Assembly: GCA_028274465.1 (NCBI GenBank)
Contig: CM051458.1
Span: 30,082,692-30,146,691, forward strand
Direction: 5' to 3'
Source of the DNA: Plantago ovata
Taxonomy: Eukaryota; Streptophyta; Magnoliopsida; Lamiales; Plantaginaceae
DNA length: 64,000 nt
Position numbers and translations under genes: made by a program. This document shows positions 21,967 to 33,783 of this stretch, one piece after another. Within the stretch, counting starts at the first letter, position 1. The number at the start of each line of letters is the position of its first letter. The notes beneath the pieces are model-generated. The model worked only from the letters and a program-made list of their open reading frames with translations. It made no database searches and was not told where the DNA came from.

Positions 21967-22514
21967 TTATTTGTTTGTAGATGACTGATAACAACCCTCA
22001 AGCTACAAGCCCCAACCAATATAAGTACAGAAATATATATATGTATGTATTTCTGAGATGCTTTCCATAGGGTGCTTTAATTCTGAACTTGTATTGGCGA
22101 CCTCGTCTTACAGACTCGCAGTGATCGTCAGATTAGAGTAAGCCTATGGTTATGACTTACTGCATATTGTATCTAGCGACCTCGATAGGTAAAGTATGTA
22201 GGGCATCGGGTTAAATTAGATTTAACAACCAAGAGTTGCGTGACGCAATTGGATAGTCCTACCGGTCATATTATGTTATGCGACCAGCCCCCGTTGGAGT
22301 ATAGCATAGTATGGATTTGGATCTTGGCCACTACGGTAACATGTTGGACATTACCCGTATGCTTGTTGTGGGGGCAAGCATATGTGAAAATAGTGGGAGC
22401 TAAACAGCTAAAGGACCTTGTTGTTTAGTTATGTTGACTGTGTATTTAGAAATAATATTTCAATAGTTGATTTATTATTTTCATTATATATTATTTCTCC
22501 TTAGGATATTAGAA

Positions 22515-23612
22515 ATGGCGAGTATCTCGCTCCGTGCTGTCTTGGAGAAGCAAATTTTGACCGGACCAAACTTTCTAGATTGGATCAGGAATATATGTTT
22601 GGTGCTGAGGTACGAAAAGATTGAGTACGTCTTGGACGAGGTCATTCCCGTGTGCCCCGAAAATAAGACTGCCGATCAGGTTGCTTCTTGGAATCAAGCC
22701 AACCAGGCAAGGTCTGATAAGCATCATGAGCATGCTAGATCCGCGCAGTGTATTATGATGGCGGCAATGAGCAATGAGCTGCAGAGGCAACATGAAAGCA
22801 TGTTGCCGTCTGAGATGCTGAAGCATCTTGAGTCGCTCTTTAAGACGACAGCTAGAAGTGTTGAATTTAATTTGATCAAAGAGATACACAGATGCAAGCT
22901 CAGTGAAGGAGGGAACATGTCTGAGCATGTTCTCAAAATTATTGGTCTCTTTGAAAAGCTTGCCGATGTCGGCGTTAAGCTAGAGAACAAGATCATGGTG
23001 ATCTTTGTCCTTCAATCATTGCCGAGTTCGTATTCGCAGTTCATCATCAATTACACGATGAATGCGAAGGACGCAACACTGCCCGAACTCCATAATCTGC
23101 TGAAGACATATGATCAGACTCTTCCTAAGAAGGAAAAGTCGATCATGCTTGTTGGGCAACCGTCTAGCCCAAACCCGCGAAACAAAGGTGCTAAGGGTAA
23201 GGGAAAGTCGGGAGCCAAGGCTAACACTTGGAGTGATAAGCCTAAGCGTCCGAACCAGAAAAGGAAGTTCAAGAGAAGCGGAACGGTACGCACAGATGAA
23301 TGTCTTTTCTGTAAGCATAAAGGACATTGGAAGAAAGATTGCCCTAAGCTTAGGGCAGATCAAGCTAAGAAGCCATCGGCTTCTGGCTCAGGTATGTTTG
23401 TTATTGAAATGAACATGACTACTTTTTACTCCAATGGTTGGGTATTAGATACAGCCTGTGGCTCACACATTTGTAATAATGTGCAGGGGCTAATTGATCA
23501 CAGGCTAGTCAAGCAAGGTGAAATCGACTTGCATGTTGGGAACGACAATCCAGTTGAAGCCAAACGCGTTGGACGCAGCAAGATAGATTTACCTTCGGGA
23601 CAATGTTTATAA
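22515..23612 (+). CDS. Copia B gag and start of protease
   Basis: I place the start at the ATG at 22515 (MASISLRAVLEKQ), just after an acceptor-like TTTCTCCTTAG ending 22504; the longer in-frame start at 22467 falls in leader sequence. The Gag domain covers about residues 10-220, followed by a lysine-rich stretch, a CCHC zinc knuckle (CLFCKHKGHWKKDC) and a protease-like WVLDTACGSH. It matches copia A's gag closely. Gag would build particles and bind element RNA. Part of a polyprotein; the element as a whole is broken. Confidence 0.85.
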   Translation: MASISLRAVLEKQILTGPNFLDWIRNICLVLRYEKIEYVLDEVIPVCPENKTADQVASWNQANQARSDKHHEHARSAQCIMMAAMSNELQRQHESMLPSEMLKHLESLFKTTARSVEFNLIKEIHRCKLSEGGNMSEHVLKIIGLFEKLADVGVKLENKIMVIFVLQSLPSSYSQFIINYTMNAKDATLPELHNLLKTYDQTLPKKEKSIMLVGQPSSPNPRNKGAKGKGKSGAKANTWSDKPKRPNQKRKFKRSGTVRTDECLFCKHKGHWKKDCPKLRADQAKKPSASGSGMFVIEMNMTTFYSNGWVLDTACGSHICNNVQGLIDHRLVKQGEIDLHVGNDNPVEAKRVGRSKIDLPSGQCL

Positions 23613-26600
23613 CTTGATAATGTTTATTTTGTTCCATCCATTGTCAGAAATATTATTTCCATTCCATTGTTAGACAATATGGGTTTTTCCTTTCGATTTG
23701 CGAATAATACTTGTTATTTTTCATTAAATGATCAGTATTATGGAAAAGCTCGCCTGGTGAATGGTTTATATATTTTACAAAGTAGTCTACCTTTATTTCA
23801 AATACATAACAAACAACCATCTTCAAGTAGGAAGAATAATCCATCTTATCTATGGCATTATCGGCTAGGCCATATAATTGAAACACGGATTCAAAGACTA
23901 AGGAAGTTGGACTACTTAGAACCATTTGATTTTGAATCATATGGTACATGCGAATCATGTGTTAAGGGTAAGATGACGAACAAACCTTTTGTTGGACAAG
24001 GTGTTCGTGCCACTCGCTGCTTAGAGCTCATACATACCGATGTATGTGGACCTTTTAAAGTCCATGCGCGTGGGGGTTATCCTTACTTCGTTACCTTTAC
24101 TGACGATTTCTCAAGGTATGGATATATTTATCTTATGAAGAATAAATCCGAGACCTTTGGGAAATTCAAGGAGTTTAGGAATGAGGTCGAGAATGAATTG
24201 AACCAAAGGATAGTCACTCTTCGATCAGATAGAGGAGGTGAATACCTTAGTGAAGAATTTATCGACTAATTGAAGGAAAATGGAATTCAATCGCAATGGA
24301 CTCCTCCTGGAACACCACAGTTAAATGGTGTGTCTGAGAGGAGGAATCGAACCCTGTTAGACATGGTGAGATCAATGATTGGATTCTCGACTGTTCCAAA
24401 GTATATGTGGGGATATGCACTACAAACTGCAATCTACATTCTGAACCGTGTGCCATCTAAATCAGTGGAGAAAACTCCTTACGAGTTGTGGAATGGAAAG
24501 AAGCCCTCACTGGGCTATCTTAGACCTTGGGGCTGTCCTGCGATAGTCAAACTGATGCTCACTGATAAGTTAGATGCCAAGGGTGTCAAAGTATATTTCA
24601 TAGGCTATCCTCGTCAGACGAGAGGCTATGAATTCTATCATGCTGAAGATCACAAGGTGATCGTATCTAGAAACGTGAAGTTTTTAGAAGCTGAATACCT
24701 CGAAGAAGAGAGGTTAGATGACATGATAGAACTTGAAGAAATTCACGACTTTGACACGCGCGAACATGAGGTCTCTAAATCTTCTGATTTGGACTCAAGT
24801 TCAGTGGGAGCTTTCGAAGCAGACAAGGATGATGATATGACACTTGCTAGGCATGTCATAGTCAGTGGGAGTCCTGTGATTAGATCAACAGTTGAAACCA
24901 CACCAATAGAACCCGTTGTCAACCAACCTGTGCAACAAGTTGCACAAGAGCAGCCTCCCGCAAGGGAACAGGGTCGCGCCCAGCGACCAGCTGCATCAGT
25001 ACCCACTGATAATGTTCGTGTTACACGAAGCCAGAAAAGAAAAGCACCAGAACAAGTCGAGCTTCGTAGGTCGAAGAGGATCCTAAAAGGACCTCAGAAG
25101 CAAAGCCTTATGATAGAAGACATCAGTGAACTTGATGTTATCAGATCGGTAAGATCCCGAGACCTACAAAGAGGCAATAATTGATATTGACTCAGACAAA
25201 TGGAAAGAGGCCATGGAATTAGAAATGGATTCAATGTACCAGAATCAAGTTTGGAACTTGGTAGACTTGCCCCAAGGGGTTAGACCAATTGGGTGCAAAT
25301 GGGTCTTTAAACGAAAGACAGATGCCGATGGCAAGGTACAAACGCACAAAGCTAGGCTTGTGGCGAAAGGCTACACACAAAGGTATGGCATCGATTACGA
25401 TGAAACCTTTTCACCGGTAGAAAAATTGAAGTCCATTCGAATTCTACTTGGGATAGCTGCCTACTATGATTATGAAATCTGGCAGATGGATGTAAAGACT
25501 GCCTTCCTCAATGGCAACCTTGAGGAAGAGGTCTATATGGTACCGCCGGAAGGTTTTATTAGTAAAACCAGGCCAACTGCTGTATGCAAATTACAAAGAT
25601 CCATCTATGGGCTAAAGCAAGTGTCAAGGAGTTGGAATATCCGCTTTGATGAAGCTGTCAAATCGTTTGACTTCATCAGAAGCAAGGAAGATCCCTGTGT
25701 CTACGCGAGACACAGTGATAAAGGATTTTTTTTTATGATCATTTATGTAGATGACATTTTGATCATGGGGAACAATGTCTCTATGCTAGAAGAGACTAAA
25801 GTTTGGTTATCAAGTACCTTCTCGATGAAGGACTTGTGTGAAGCGAACTACATCCTAGGGATCAAGATCTTTAGAGATAGATCCAAGAGGATGTTAGGAA
25901 TGACACAGTCCACCTACATCGACAAAATACTGAAGCGTTATAAGATGGACGACTCAAAGAGAGGCTTTCTCCCAGCTAGGCATGGGATTGTCTTATCAGT
26001 TAAGGATGGTCCTAAAACTGATGAAGAAAGAAATGCAATGAGTCGTGTGCCCTATGTTTCGGCAGTAGGGTCTATAATGTATGCAATGAATTGCACAAGG
26101 CCCGATGTGGCATATGCGCTTAGTGTCACTTGTGGACACAACCAGAATCCAGGAGTACCTCACTGGACTGCTGTGAAGAACATTCTTAAGTACCTTAGAC
26201 GGACTAAAGAGATGTTCTTGGTGTTTGGTGGAGAACCAGAATTAAAGATGTCTGGGTATGTCGACGCTGGATTTGAATCAGATCCTAATGACTTTAAGTC
26301 ACAGACAGGATACGTATTCAAATTGAACAGAGGAGTTGTCTGTTGGAAGAGTTCTAAGCAAGCCACGATTGCTGACTCATCCACAGAAGACGAGTACATT
26401 GCTGCATCAGAAGCATCGAAAGAAGCTGTCTGGATTTCAGAGTTCTTGAAGGAATTGAGGGTTGTTCCTGCTCCCAGTCCAATAACGATTTATTGTGACA
26501 ATACGGGCGCCGTCGCTCAAGCTAGGGAGCCTATATCTACAAACAAGAACAAACATGTACTTATAAAATATGACGTCATACGTGAGATTATAGATAGAGG

Positions 26601-26730
26601 AGAAGTTAGTATAGAACGCGTCTCTACCACGGACAACGTGGCAGATCCTTTCACCAAGGTCTTATCAGTGGAAGTCCACTTAAAACATTATGCTAATCTG
26701 GGCATTAGGCATAAAGGTTACTGGCTCTAG
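23613..26730 (+). CDS. Copia B pol remains: integrase, RT, RNase H
   Basis: In order: integrase zinc region (about 23850-23965), integrase core ([34 protein letters not shown]), an acidic/proline-rich linker (24700-25130), RT ([31 protein letters not shown] near 25750), and RNase H (SSTEDEYIAASEASKEAVW near 26380-26430), ending ADPFTKVL...HKGYWL and a stop 15 bases before the 3' LTR. The family would reverse-transcribe and insert the element. This copy is broken in a few places and is a fossil. Confidence 0.85.
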
Positions 26731-26744
26731 TCCAAGTGGGAGAT

Positions 26745-28823
26745 TGATAGTGTATATGTCCTAGAGACAGTCCTTACTAAGGGCATAGTGCCCTTATAGA
26801 GGACATATATGTACTATTACACAGGTCAACGTAATATAATATATGTTTGTTGCTTTTACTATTGAGTATCGCTTTCATATTTATATTACACCAGGCATGC
26901 AGCATGTCATATCTCTATTACTGTCTGCATTGATATTAAACATGTCCCCTCGGATAGATGACCGATCACACAGATAGTGGGAGCTATATGAGTTATCATC
27001 TATCCCAAACTCTCCCTAGTCGAGGTTCATCTCGGATGTGGGGGTCTGAATGAACCAGACGAGACTAGTATGCGTGGAGGTAATACTTGTTGGAGCAAGT
27101 GTGAGCCGATCCCACGGCCACGGAACGGATTGTTGGACAATCGAGAAACGTTCCCATAACTGCGCATAGTTGTTCGAAGAAGCTTTATCGAACAATGGAA
27201 GTACACACCGGACACTCCCATCGATGTATACTCTACACCGAAGTGTCTATGGGAACCAGTGAGTTGTCGAAGTGATGCCAGTCGTCCTTTGTACTTACAG
27301 GACTTTATCATCACATTTGTTGCCCCATATCCTTGGTGGACCCGTCGATGTCAGCTCTGAATAAGTAGCTGACCTAAGAGACGATCCAGGATTATGGCTA
27401 CATACAAATGGGGATGATAAGTGATTTTGTGAAGGATTCATCTCTCAAGTGTAGCACAGGAGAGCACTGCTCATAGTCTGCATAGTTGTGTTGGTAAAGT
27501 CACTGGCCAGTGCAAATGATATATTATGATGGTCATAAGTATATCTTAACCAAGCAACTCCCTGAGACGTTCGTGGATGTATTATTGGGATAGACACTTC
27601 ATCGATCCTAGATACATTCGATCAAGTTAGATGAAGGGACGTTACCATCACCGGGTTGAGCGCAACAGGCTTCGCAACGAAAGGGTTAGCTTTGAGAAAC
27701 CTATCAAACGTCCTCACGTATTAATATTGCAAATGGAACCGTCTAGGAATTCCATGTTGCCTAGTCTAGGACTTGCTTAATACGATGAGGCCCTATGGGT
27801 CACACCATGTGGTGATTCAGCTTATCAGAATATCCTTGAAAATGGAATCGCAATTAATTTGGAATTAATTGTGATTGATGGATTATAATTGATTTGGAAT
27901 TAATTATAATATTTGGTGGCTCAATTAATGATTTGGAATTATTAATTGAATTGGCTAATTAATTGTATTTTATTTAAATACAATTAAAGATTATATTTTG
28001 GAAATATAATGGAGGTTTGATTTGAAAGGATATGTTAATTTAGAATTAACATATGCACTTGGGAAAAATCTACTTGGAGTTCGAATTGCCTTTGAAATAT
28101 AAGTGGGTCCCAAAATTGGGACCCACCTCCCGCAGGAAAAGGCGCGCGCGTGCGCGTGGCTAGGTAAGGGGAAGGAGTTCGACTCCTTCCTCTATTAGAA
28201 GTCCAAGGGATAAGTTAGATTTTCCTGATTGAGTTTTGATTTGATTGGGAATGAATCTAGACTTGATATTGGTTTCCTTGTGCGATAAGAATTAGATTCT
28301 TATTCCTTTACGAAGTCTAATTGCTTATACTTTAGGCTTCTATAGACTACTATATATAGTAGACTATTAGAGAGCTTTTGACACACACAGTTTCAGACAT
28401 AGACTTTCACAGTTATTCTACCCAGTTTTCTTAGAGAAAATAAAAATCTCTCCCCTACTCTTAGCCACCCGCGCGCGCCACCTCACCGGAGGAATCGCCG
28501 CCCCGTCTTCTTGGTCACACAAAGAATATCCTAGCATTCTTCTGATAGGTTGTTCATCCGTGGATACCAAGGTTGAGGTTCTAGGAGCTGGAAACTAACT
28601 CTTATTGTCTTGCAGATATACAGAGTATTGTAGATATCTTCGACTTCGACGAAGGAGAAGATACACCGGAATATTACGAAGACTTGGAAGCTGCTTTGGA
28701 AGTAAGGTTAGCCTTCTAATTGACGTGTTTATATATATACGACATATGCATAATCAATTAACCTGTATGTTAAGAAAATTTTTGAAATTCCGCTGCGTAC
28801 CCTAGGGGTTACTCTGACTTACA
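26745..28823 (+). repeat. 3' LTR of copia B
   Basis: Starts TGATAGTG after the purine tract AAGTGGGAGAT and ends GACTTACA, 2079 bp. It aligns to the 5' LTR throughout. GGTCC target duplication follows at 28824-28828. Confidence 0.92.
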
Positions 28824-28828
28824 GGTCC

Positions 28829-29940
28829 GAGCACCGTGTCTCCTTCCTTCTCGGATATGCAAAGACAAGCTATCCGAGACGCGAGCAGATTTGTACGCGA
28901 GGAGGAAACCAGCTATCACTCGATAGATCCCACATCGATTGACTTTTCCTTTCCAAGTAATATTCGAGCACCCAATCCACTCGAGGAGCAAGAGTATAAC
29001 ATGCGCCTTGCTCAGCGAGCAGCCGATGCCGAGAAGGCTAAAGCCGGAAAGGCTAAGAAAGCGAGCAAGCGCTCTCGCTCTGGTAAGAGCAAAAAGGCCA
29101 AGGTTGCCGAGGAACCAGACCCTAAGTCCACCAAGGCTGCTCAAAATAAGTTTACCAAGAGTGCTCGCACAGTAGATCTCCCCGATCCGGAGGGTGAGAA
29201 GAACGAGGATGGTATCATCCCGACCACGGCTTCAACTGTCAAGGTCGAGGAGGTTGCTACTCTAAGATGGAAGTATTCTCTTCCTGAGAGTAAGTTCGAC
29301 ATCCTCGTGCCCAAGGACGACCAGACCTTCTACAATGCTCCGCCTGGATACATGGTCGTTCATTGTCTAAGCCTGGATCGAGGATGGATACTTCCATTCT
29401 GTGACGCTTTCCGCGATATCTTCAACACCTTGGGGATCGTTCCTTGGCAGCTGGTTCCAAGTGCCTTTGGAACCTTGGTGTGTTTTGGAGTCTTTTGCAT
29501 GAAGAACGGGATCGAGCTTAATTTCCACAACTTCAACCAATTGTTCCGAGTCTCGATGAGCTCCGGGAACAAATACTTCTACTACTTCAACGCGCGACCA
29601 GGGTTGGGCTTTATTATGGACGCTCCAAGCTCCTCGGGGTACAAGTGGTTCCATAGATATTTCTACATCAAGAAGAAGAGGTTGCCCGGAATGATCGAGG
29701 AGGAGGCGGAGTGGGGAGTACCGAAGCTGATGTATAGGGGAAAGATCGCCGATAAGCATCCTCTGCCCGAGGAGTCCGATCCTTGGGTCTTGGAGCTCGA
29801 GGAGCAAAATCGGGGACCCCATCCCGAGAAATACTTCTATTGGGGATTATTCCTCCAGGCGCTCCCGTACTTGGCGGGCCTTTCGCCCTACTCGCACACA
29901 GGCTATACCGGGAACCGGTATACAAAGAAAGTCCTCTTCG
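28829..29940 (+). CDS. Plus-strand Tat gene, exon 2 second part (Tat1 copy)
   Basis: Continues the exon interrupted by copia B. It encodes a lysine-rich stretch, then the region resembling the Pfam family called putative gypsy-type transposon (PF04195-like): FDILVPKDDQTFYNAPPGYM, FCDAFRDIFNTLGIVPWQL, FFLQ-like and FHRYFYIKKKRLPG segments. It ends at a donor, CTTCG followed by GTAAGA at 29941. No catalytic motif known to me is visible; function is unknown. Tat2's equivalent ends at 36211 at the same codon. Confidence 0.75.
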
Positions 29941-30079
29941 GTAAGATAGAAAAAATAGCTTTTATAGTTGTATTTTTTCTTTTCTTGTTTTGCTTGCTTG
30001 CAGTATGTGCTCGCTTTTTTCATTTCCTCTTCAACTTTTATGCTCCTCGATCATACTAACTTGTGTTTTTATTTTGTAG

Positions 30080-30534
30080 CCTATTGGTTCAACTGGATAA
30101 TGTCGAAGACTCTTGCCGCAAAGGAAGAGCAAAGGAGGAAGCAAAGGCTCGCTAACAAGGAGACCAAGATCATCGGTTCTCTAAATTTGACTCCTCCTCG
30201 GAACGCCGCGCATCATCGGGATGCTCTGGTACAAGAGGGGCTCGAGACAAGGGAGAACCCCGTGGATGCTGTGAAGAGGGCCGAGGAGGAGGCGACAGCG
30301 AAGAGGGCTAAGGAGGCCAAGGAGGCTGAGGAGGAGGCTCTTAACACAATTGAGGCCGAGAAGAGGCCCGAGAATCCGGCGGCCAAGAGGGGCTCGAGGA
30401 AGCTCACCTTGGGAGGAAATAATGAGTCTGCCCGCAAGAAGGGTAAGGTGGCCGCTTCAGGTGATGAAGTGAAGCGGCTCATTCAGATGAGCGACCTTGA
30501 CCGGGCGCACGAGCTGAGTATGTGCTCGCTCCAG
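30080..30534 (+). CDS. Plus-strand Tat gene, exon 3 (Tat1 copy)
   Basis: Begins after TTTTATTTTGTAG and ends CGCTCCAG before GTACAT. It is 455 bp, exactly the length of exon 3 in Tat2 (36361-36815). It encodes a basic then strongly charged alpha-helical stretch (KRAEEEATAKRAKEAKEAEE) likely to form a coiled coil, and ELSMCSLQ at the end. The flanking introns differ much more between copies than the exon does. Confidence 0.75.
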
Positions 30535-30616
30535 GTACATTCCCTCATTTCTTTTCTTGTAAATTTTACTAAGTATAAAATTTTTCCTCTTCGCTAATTT
30601 TGCCATCTTTTTGTAG

Positions 30617-31464
30617 CTCGAGCACTTGAAGGAGGCCTATGGCCAAGTTGCTGCTGATCGGGCTGATGTGGGGGCCGTGATCGAGGACCTCGAGAAGAAG
30701 CTTGCTGCTTCAGAGGCTAAGGTGAAGATCTCAGAGACCGAAACCGGGAAGCTACAAGCCAAAGTAGATGAGCTCGAGAAGGAGCTCTCCAAAGAAAAAG
30801 CGAGGACCAAAGGCTATAAGGGTGCCTATGCCACTTTATCCGTTTGCATGGAAAAGTTTAAGGCAAGCATCCTTTCCTTCTTGAAGGGTAGTAGCCTTGC
30901 AGCTGCTCGCGACTTCATGGCCTCTGATACTTACAAGATGGCCCAGAGAGACGTGAAGTGGCGTCTCGCGAGGAGGGCTTCTTCTCGTGTGTTGGCCAAC
31001 TGAAGAGGGTCAATTTGCTCCCCGCTGACTTCGATCCTGATGACCGCGAGGACCTTCATCCCGCAAGGCGCGAGGACCTAACTCCTTATCCTGATGAGGA
31101 AATAACCGAGGAGATGCACGAGGCGTGCGAGTTCGGTGAGCTGGTGACCGACCCAGAGGTTCCATACCCCAGCAAGCCAGCTTACCTCCCCGCGTGGGTG
31201 CCCGAGTGCTTAAGGAGTGGGATCCTTTACCCATTCGAGAAGGCAGCTCTTTGCAACGCTGCCTGGGTTAAGTTGAGCGATCTGGTCAGAGGGAGACCAG
31301 CTGATTTTGTCGAGACCGAGCTGGTAATGTTCGAAAAGGCCATCAAGGAGTCTCAAGCCCTGGAGCGAGATCAAGCTGAGATACAAGAATTGCTTAGCCC
31401 AGCGCGAGGAGCTGCGAGCACGAGCACTCCGGTCACAGACTTCACTGATAGCCGCACTCGCTAA
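30617..31464 (+). CDS. Plus-strand Tat gene, last exon (Tat1 copy)
   Basis: Starts after TTTTTGTAG. It encodes a coiled coil (IEDLEKKLAASEAKVKISE and on), then a conserved region with CMEKFKASILSFLKGS, LPADFDPDDREDLHP and YPDEEITEEMHEACEFGELV, ending in FTDSRTR and a stop at 31464. The same C-terminus is found in Tat2. A polyadenylation signal lies at 31636. The last exon of this copy is lightly damaged. Confidence 0.75.
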
Positions 31465-31635
31465 GCTCGGAGAGCCTCTTGAAGACCGAGTATGCTCGGG
31501 CCTGTTGTATTTGTATTTCTGTACTTGTCATTTTTCTTGAAACAATTTTTATTCGGCCCCTTGTGGAACTCTTCGAAACACATCACTTTGTAACATATTT
31601 TCATCAAATGTTGTCTTTTCGCTCTTTCTTTCCTC

Positions 31636-31641
31636 AATAAA
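31636..31641 (+). terminator. Polyadenylation signal of plus-strand gene (Tat1)
   Basis: AATAAA in TTTCCTCAATAAAATTTT, about 170 bp after the stop. Tat2 has it at 37920-37925, also about 180 bp after the stop. Confidence 0.55.
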
Positions 31642-31690
31642 ATTTTCTCTTCGATTTCCTTCCTATACTTGTGTTTTTTACTAACTCATT

Positions 31691-31761
31691 TGTTATGACG
31701 TATAACTTGGATAGAGTAGTTAAACATGTATAAGTTAGAATCGAGAACCAATGTTCTTCGC
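31691..31761. other. Conserved noncoding block (Tat1 copy)
   Basis: Seventy-one bases beginning TGTTATGACGTATAAC differ from 37978-38048 in Tat2 at about two positions, while neighbouring noncoding sequence is much more diverged. It contains GTTAT-GACGT-ATAAC and a TAACTT...AAGTTA inverted repeat. Confidence 0.7.
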
Positions 31762-32002
31762 ACCGTGGAGTAGCAAAATGATCTTCGCTATTGATACTTC
31801 GGATTTAACTCCTCGAACTACCAAAGTAGTTTCCGTGCTTCTCGATTATCTTGATAACTAAGAAAAAATTCTAAGTGTTGAACTTAGAAAAAATTCTAAG
31901 GGTTGAGCAGAAAGAAACGGGCTCATGCTACTCGATTTCATTCTGCTCGTCGCCTTTACTCCCTTAAAAGGCTTCATGATTAAATCTCTTTTTAAAGATA
32001 AG

Positions 32003-32755
32003 TGTTGAAGGGTAATTCGTGTTTCTTTCTAAGTTCGCAATGAGTCGCTATTCTAAGTTATTCTAGTTCTTCTTCTTGTAGTGTTCCCTTAAGGTAGGAA
32101 ATGAGCCTTCTTGTAGCTTCCTCGTACCTGAAATATACTAGAGGGGGGGATTAGAGTCTCTTGCCCGGTCTGTAAGGTATCAGACCGGAGAGGCGACTTT
32201 ACGAGTAGGGAGTTGTGAGCCTTCCCTAGTAAGAGTAGTGAAAGTGGTGCTCGGGTGACGTAGTTAATGCTTCCTGTTGAGGAGTAAATGAGGCCCTTTT
32301 ATACTTGAGACCCTTCAGCTTCCGGTCGTGTAGGATCACGCCACGTGTACGGCTAGGATTGAGGCCTTCCTCGGCCCAGGCCCATTAAGGAGGTCCGTGG
32401 GCCTTGGCCCAAGAGAGCAACCATGGCTGGTCGCTCTGTGGTCCTCGTGCCTTCCTTGTGCGTGGGTGATGCGAGTAGTGTCCTGCTCAGTTTCTGTCAA
32501 GGAGCGTTATCTTGACGTAAGGTCTCCTCGAGCCCGAGAGATGCTCCTCGAGCTCACTGGCAGGTTTGTCCTTGAGAGGAGCTTATTTTGAGGGTTGTCC
32601 TCCCAGTGATGGTCGGACCCTATGTTGGTCGATCCACACCTTAGTGACATACTTGGGTGTGGTTGTGCCCCTTGAGGGACGGCCTATGATGCTTTGTCGC
32701 GCTCTTAGACCGCTCCAGTTCGTACATGCGGACTGGACATATTTCAACCCTAACA
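32003..32755 (-). repeat. 3' LTR of Tat2
   Basis: 753 bp, plus-strand ends TGTTGAAGGG and CCCTAACA. The minus-strand polypurine tract GAAACTAGGGGGACATA adjoins it at 32756-32772. Confidence 0.93.
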
Positions 32756-33007
32756 TATGTCCCCCTAGTTTCCAAGTATCTTTGTAGAAGATAGTTGAGG
32801 AACTATGTTGAAGTAGAGGTCGAGCAGAGCCTCGACTAGTAGTGGGCGAAAAAAGATTTCCGTATTCGCACCTAGGTAACTTTCCCTCCTCCTATCTCCC
32901 CCTCCCCCCCCCCTTTTTATAGGGTGCGAGCAGACGTTGCTCGGACCGTATGAAAAGAGGTATTTTTGCTGGGAAAAGATCGGATCCGGGTAAGTATTCC
33001 TTAGTGG

Positions 33008-33205
33008 AATGGAATGACTTCCTGCCGCTTTTTTGCTTGCAAAGTATCTCGCGGAGAGATGCTTGTGTAAAAGGAATGGAATGACTTCCTGCCGCTTTTT
33101 TGCTTGCAAAGTATCTCGCGGAGAGATACTGGTGTAAAAGGAATGGAATGACTTTCTGCCGCTTTTTTGCTTGCAAAGTATCTCGCGGAGAGATATTGGT
33201 GTAAA
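33008..33205. repeat. 67-bp tandem repeat with internal hairpin, Tat2
   Basis: Three units, starting near 33008, 33075 and 33142. Each includes AGTATCTC-GCGGA-GAGATACT or a version in which pairing is kept by G-T wobble. It is the counterpart of the 66-bp array at 16759-17060 of Tat1. Confidence 0.88.
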
Positions 33206-33562
33206 AGGAAAGAGGAATCTCGAGGAGAGTAGCTTCATGGGTAGCTCCTCGGTCCCCTGACACGTGGCCATCGATTTTCCGTGGTTCTGACATTTTTCGC
33301 GATGTTGATCCGAGGAGGACAGATCATGGTCGTCGATCTGTCTCCGCTTGTCCCGAGTAGGGCCGTGCTCGCGCCGCGAGTTGATTGCCGCGGTTAGGTA
33401 ATTCGTTCCGGATTTGGGAGCGTCTTCGAGCCGGAGTGGGAGCGTGGAGGGTATAATCGGTAATTCGCCAGGCGGCTGAAATCTGGACCGTTGATCTTGG
33501 ACACGTGGTCGGTCCGGATGGCGCGAGGACATGCGTCGTTTCGTATCCCCGGGATACCCTTC

Positions 33563-33570
33563 TATAAATA
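33563..33570 (+). promoter_or_regulatory. TATA box of the plus-strand gene in Tat2
   Basis: TATAAATA with CGGGATACCCTTC upstream and CACACTTTTCGCAA downstream, matching Tat1 17341-17348. Transcription probably starts near 33595. Confidence 0.65.
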
Positions 33571-33783
33571 GGTCAACACTCGGTCATTCCACACTTTTCG
33601 CAATCCGAACATTCAGAGCAAATACGAGAGAGCGAGGAGAGTTTGAGAGATCGACAAGCGTGAGTCATCGAGCCAAGTGAAGTGCGAGGAGCCTTTCCGG
33701 TGTGCAAAATCTCGTTTTCAGGCGACTTTTCGACGTTTTCCGGCCTTCTTTCCGGTTTCCAACCTTAATTCAGTCAATACCAA

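Larger units (their letters stand above)
18863..28823 (+). mobile_element. Ty1/copia element B, full length
   Basis: About 9.96 kb with two LTRs (18863-20948 and 26745-28823), a PBS for initiator tRNA-Met (TGGTATCAGAG from 20950), a long leader, gag, protease, integrase, RT, RNase H and a PPT (AAGTGGGAGAT just before 26745). GGTCC flanks it at 18858-18862 and 28824-28828. It sits inside exon 2 of the Tat1 plus-strand gene. LTRs differ by a few percent by eye, so it is of moderate age. It is structurally complete but its coding region is broken in about three or four places. Confidence 0.92.
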
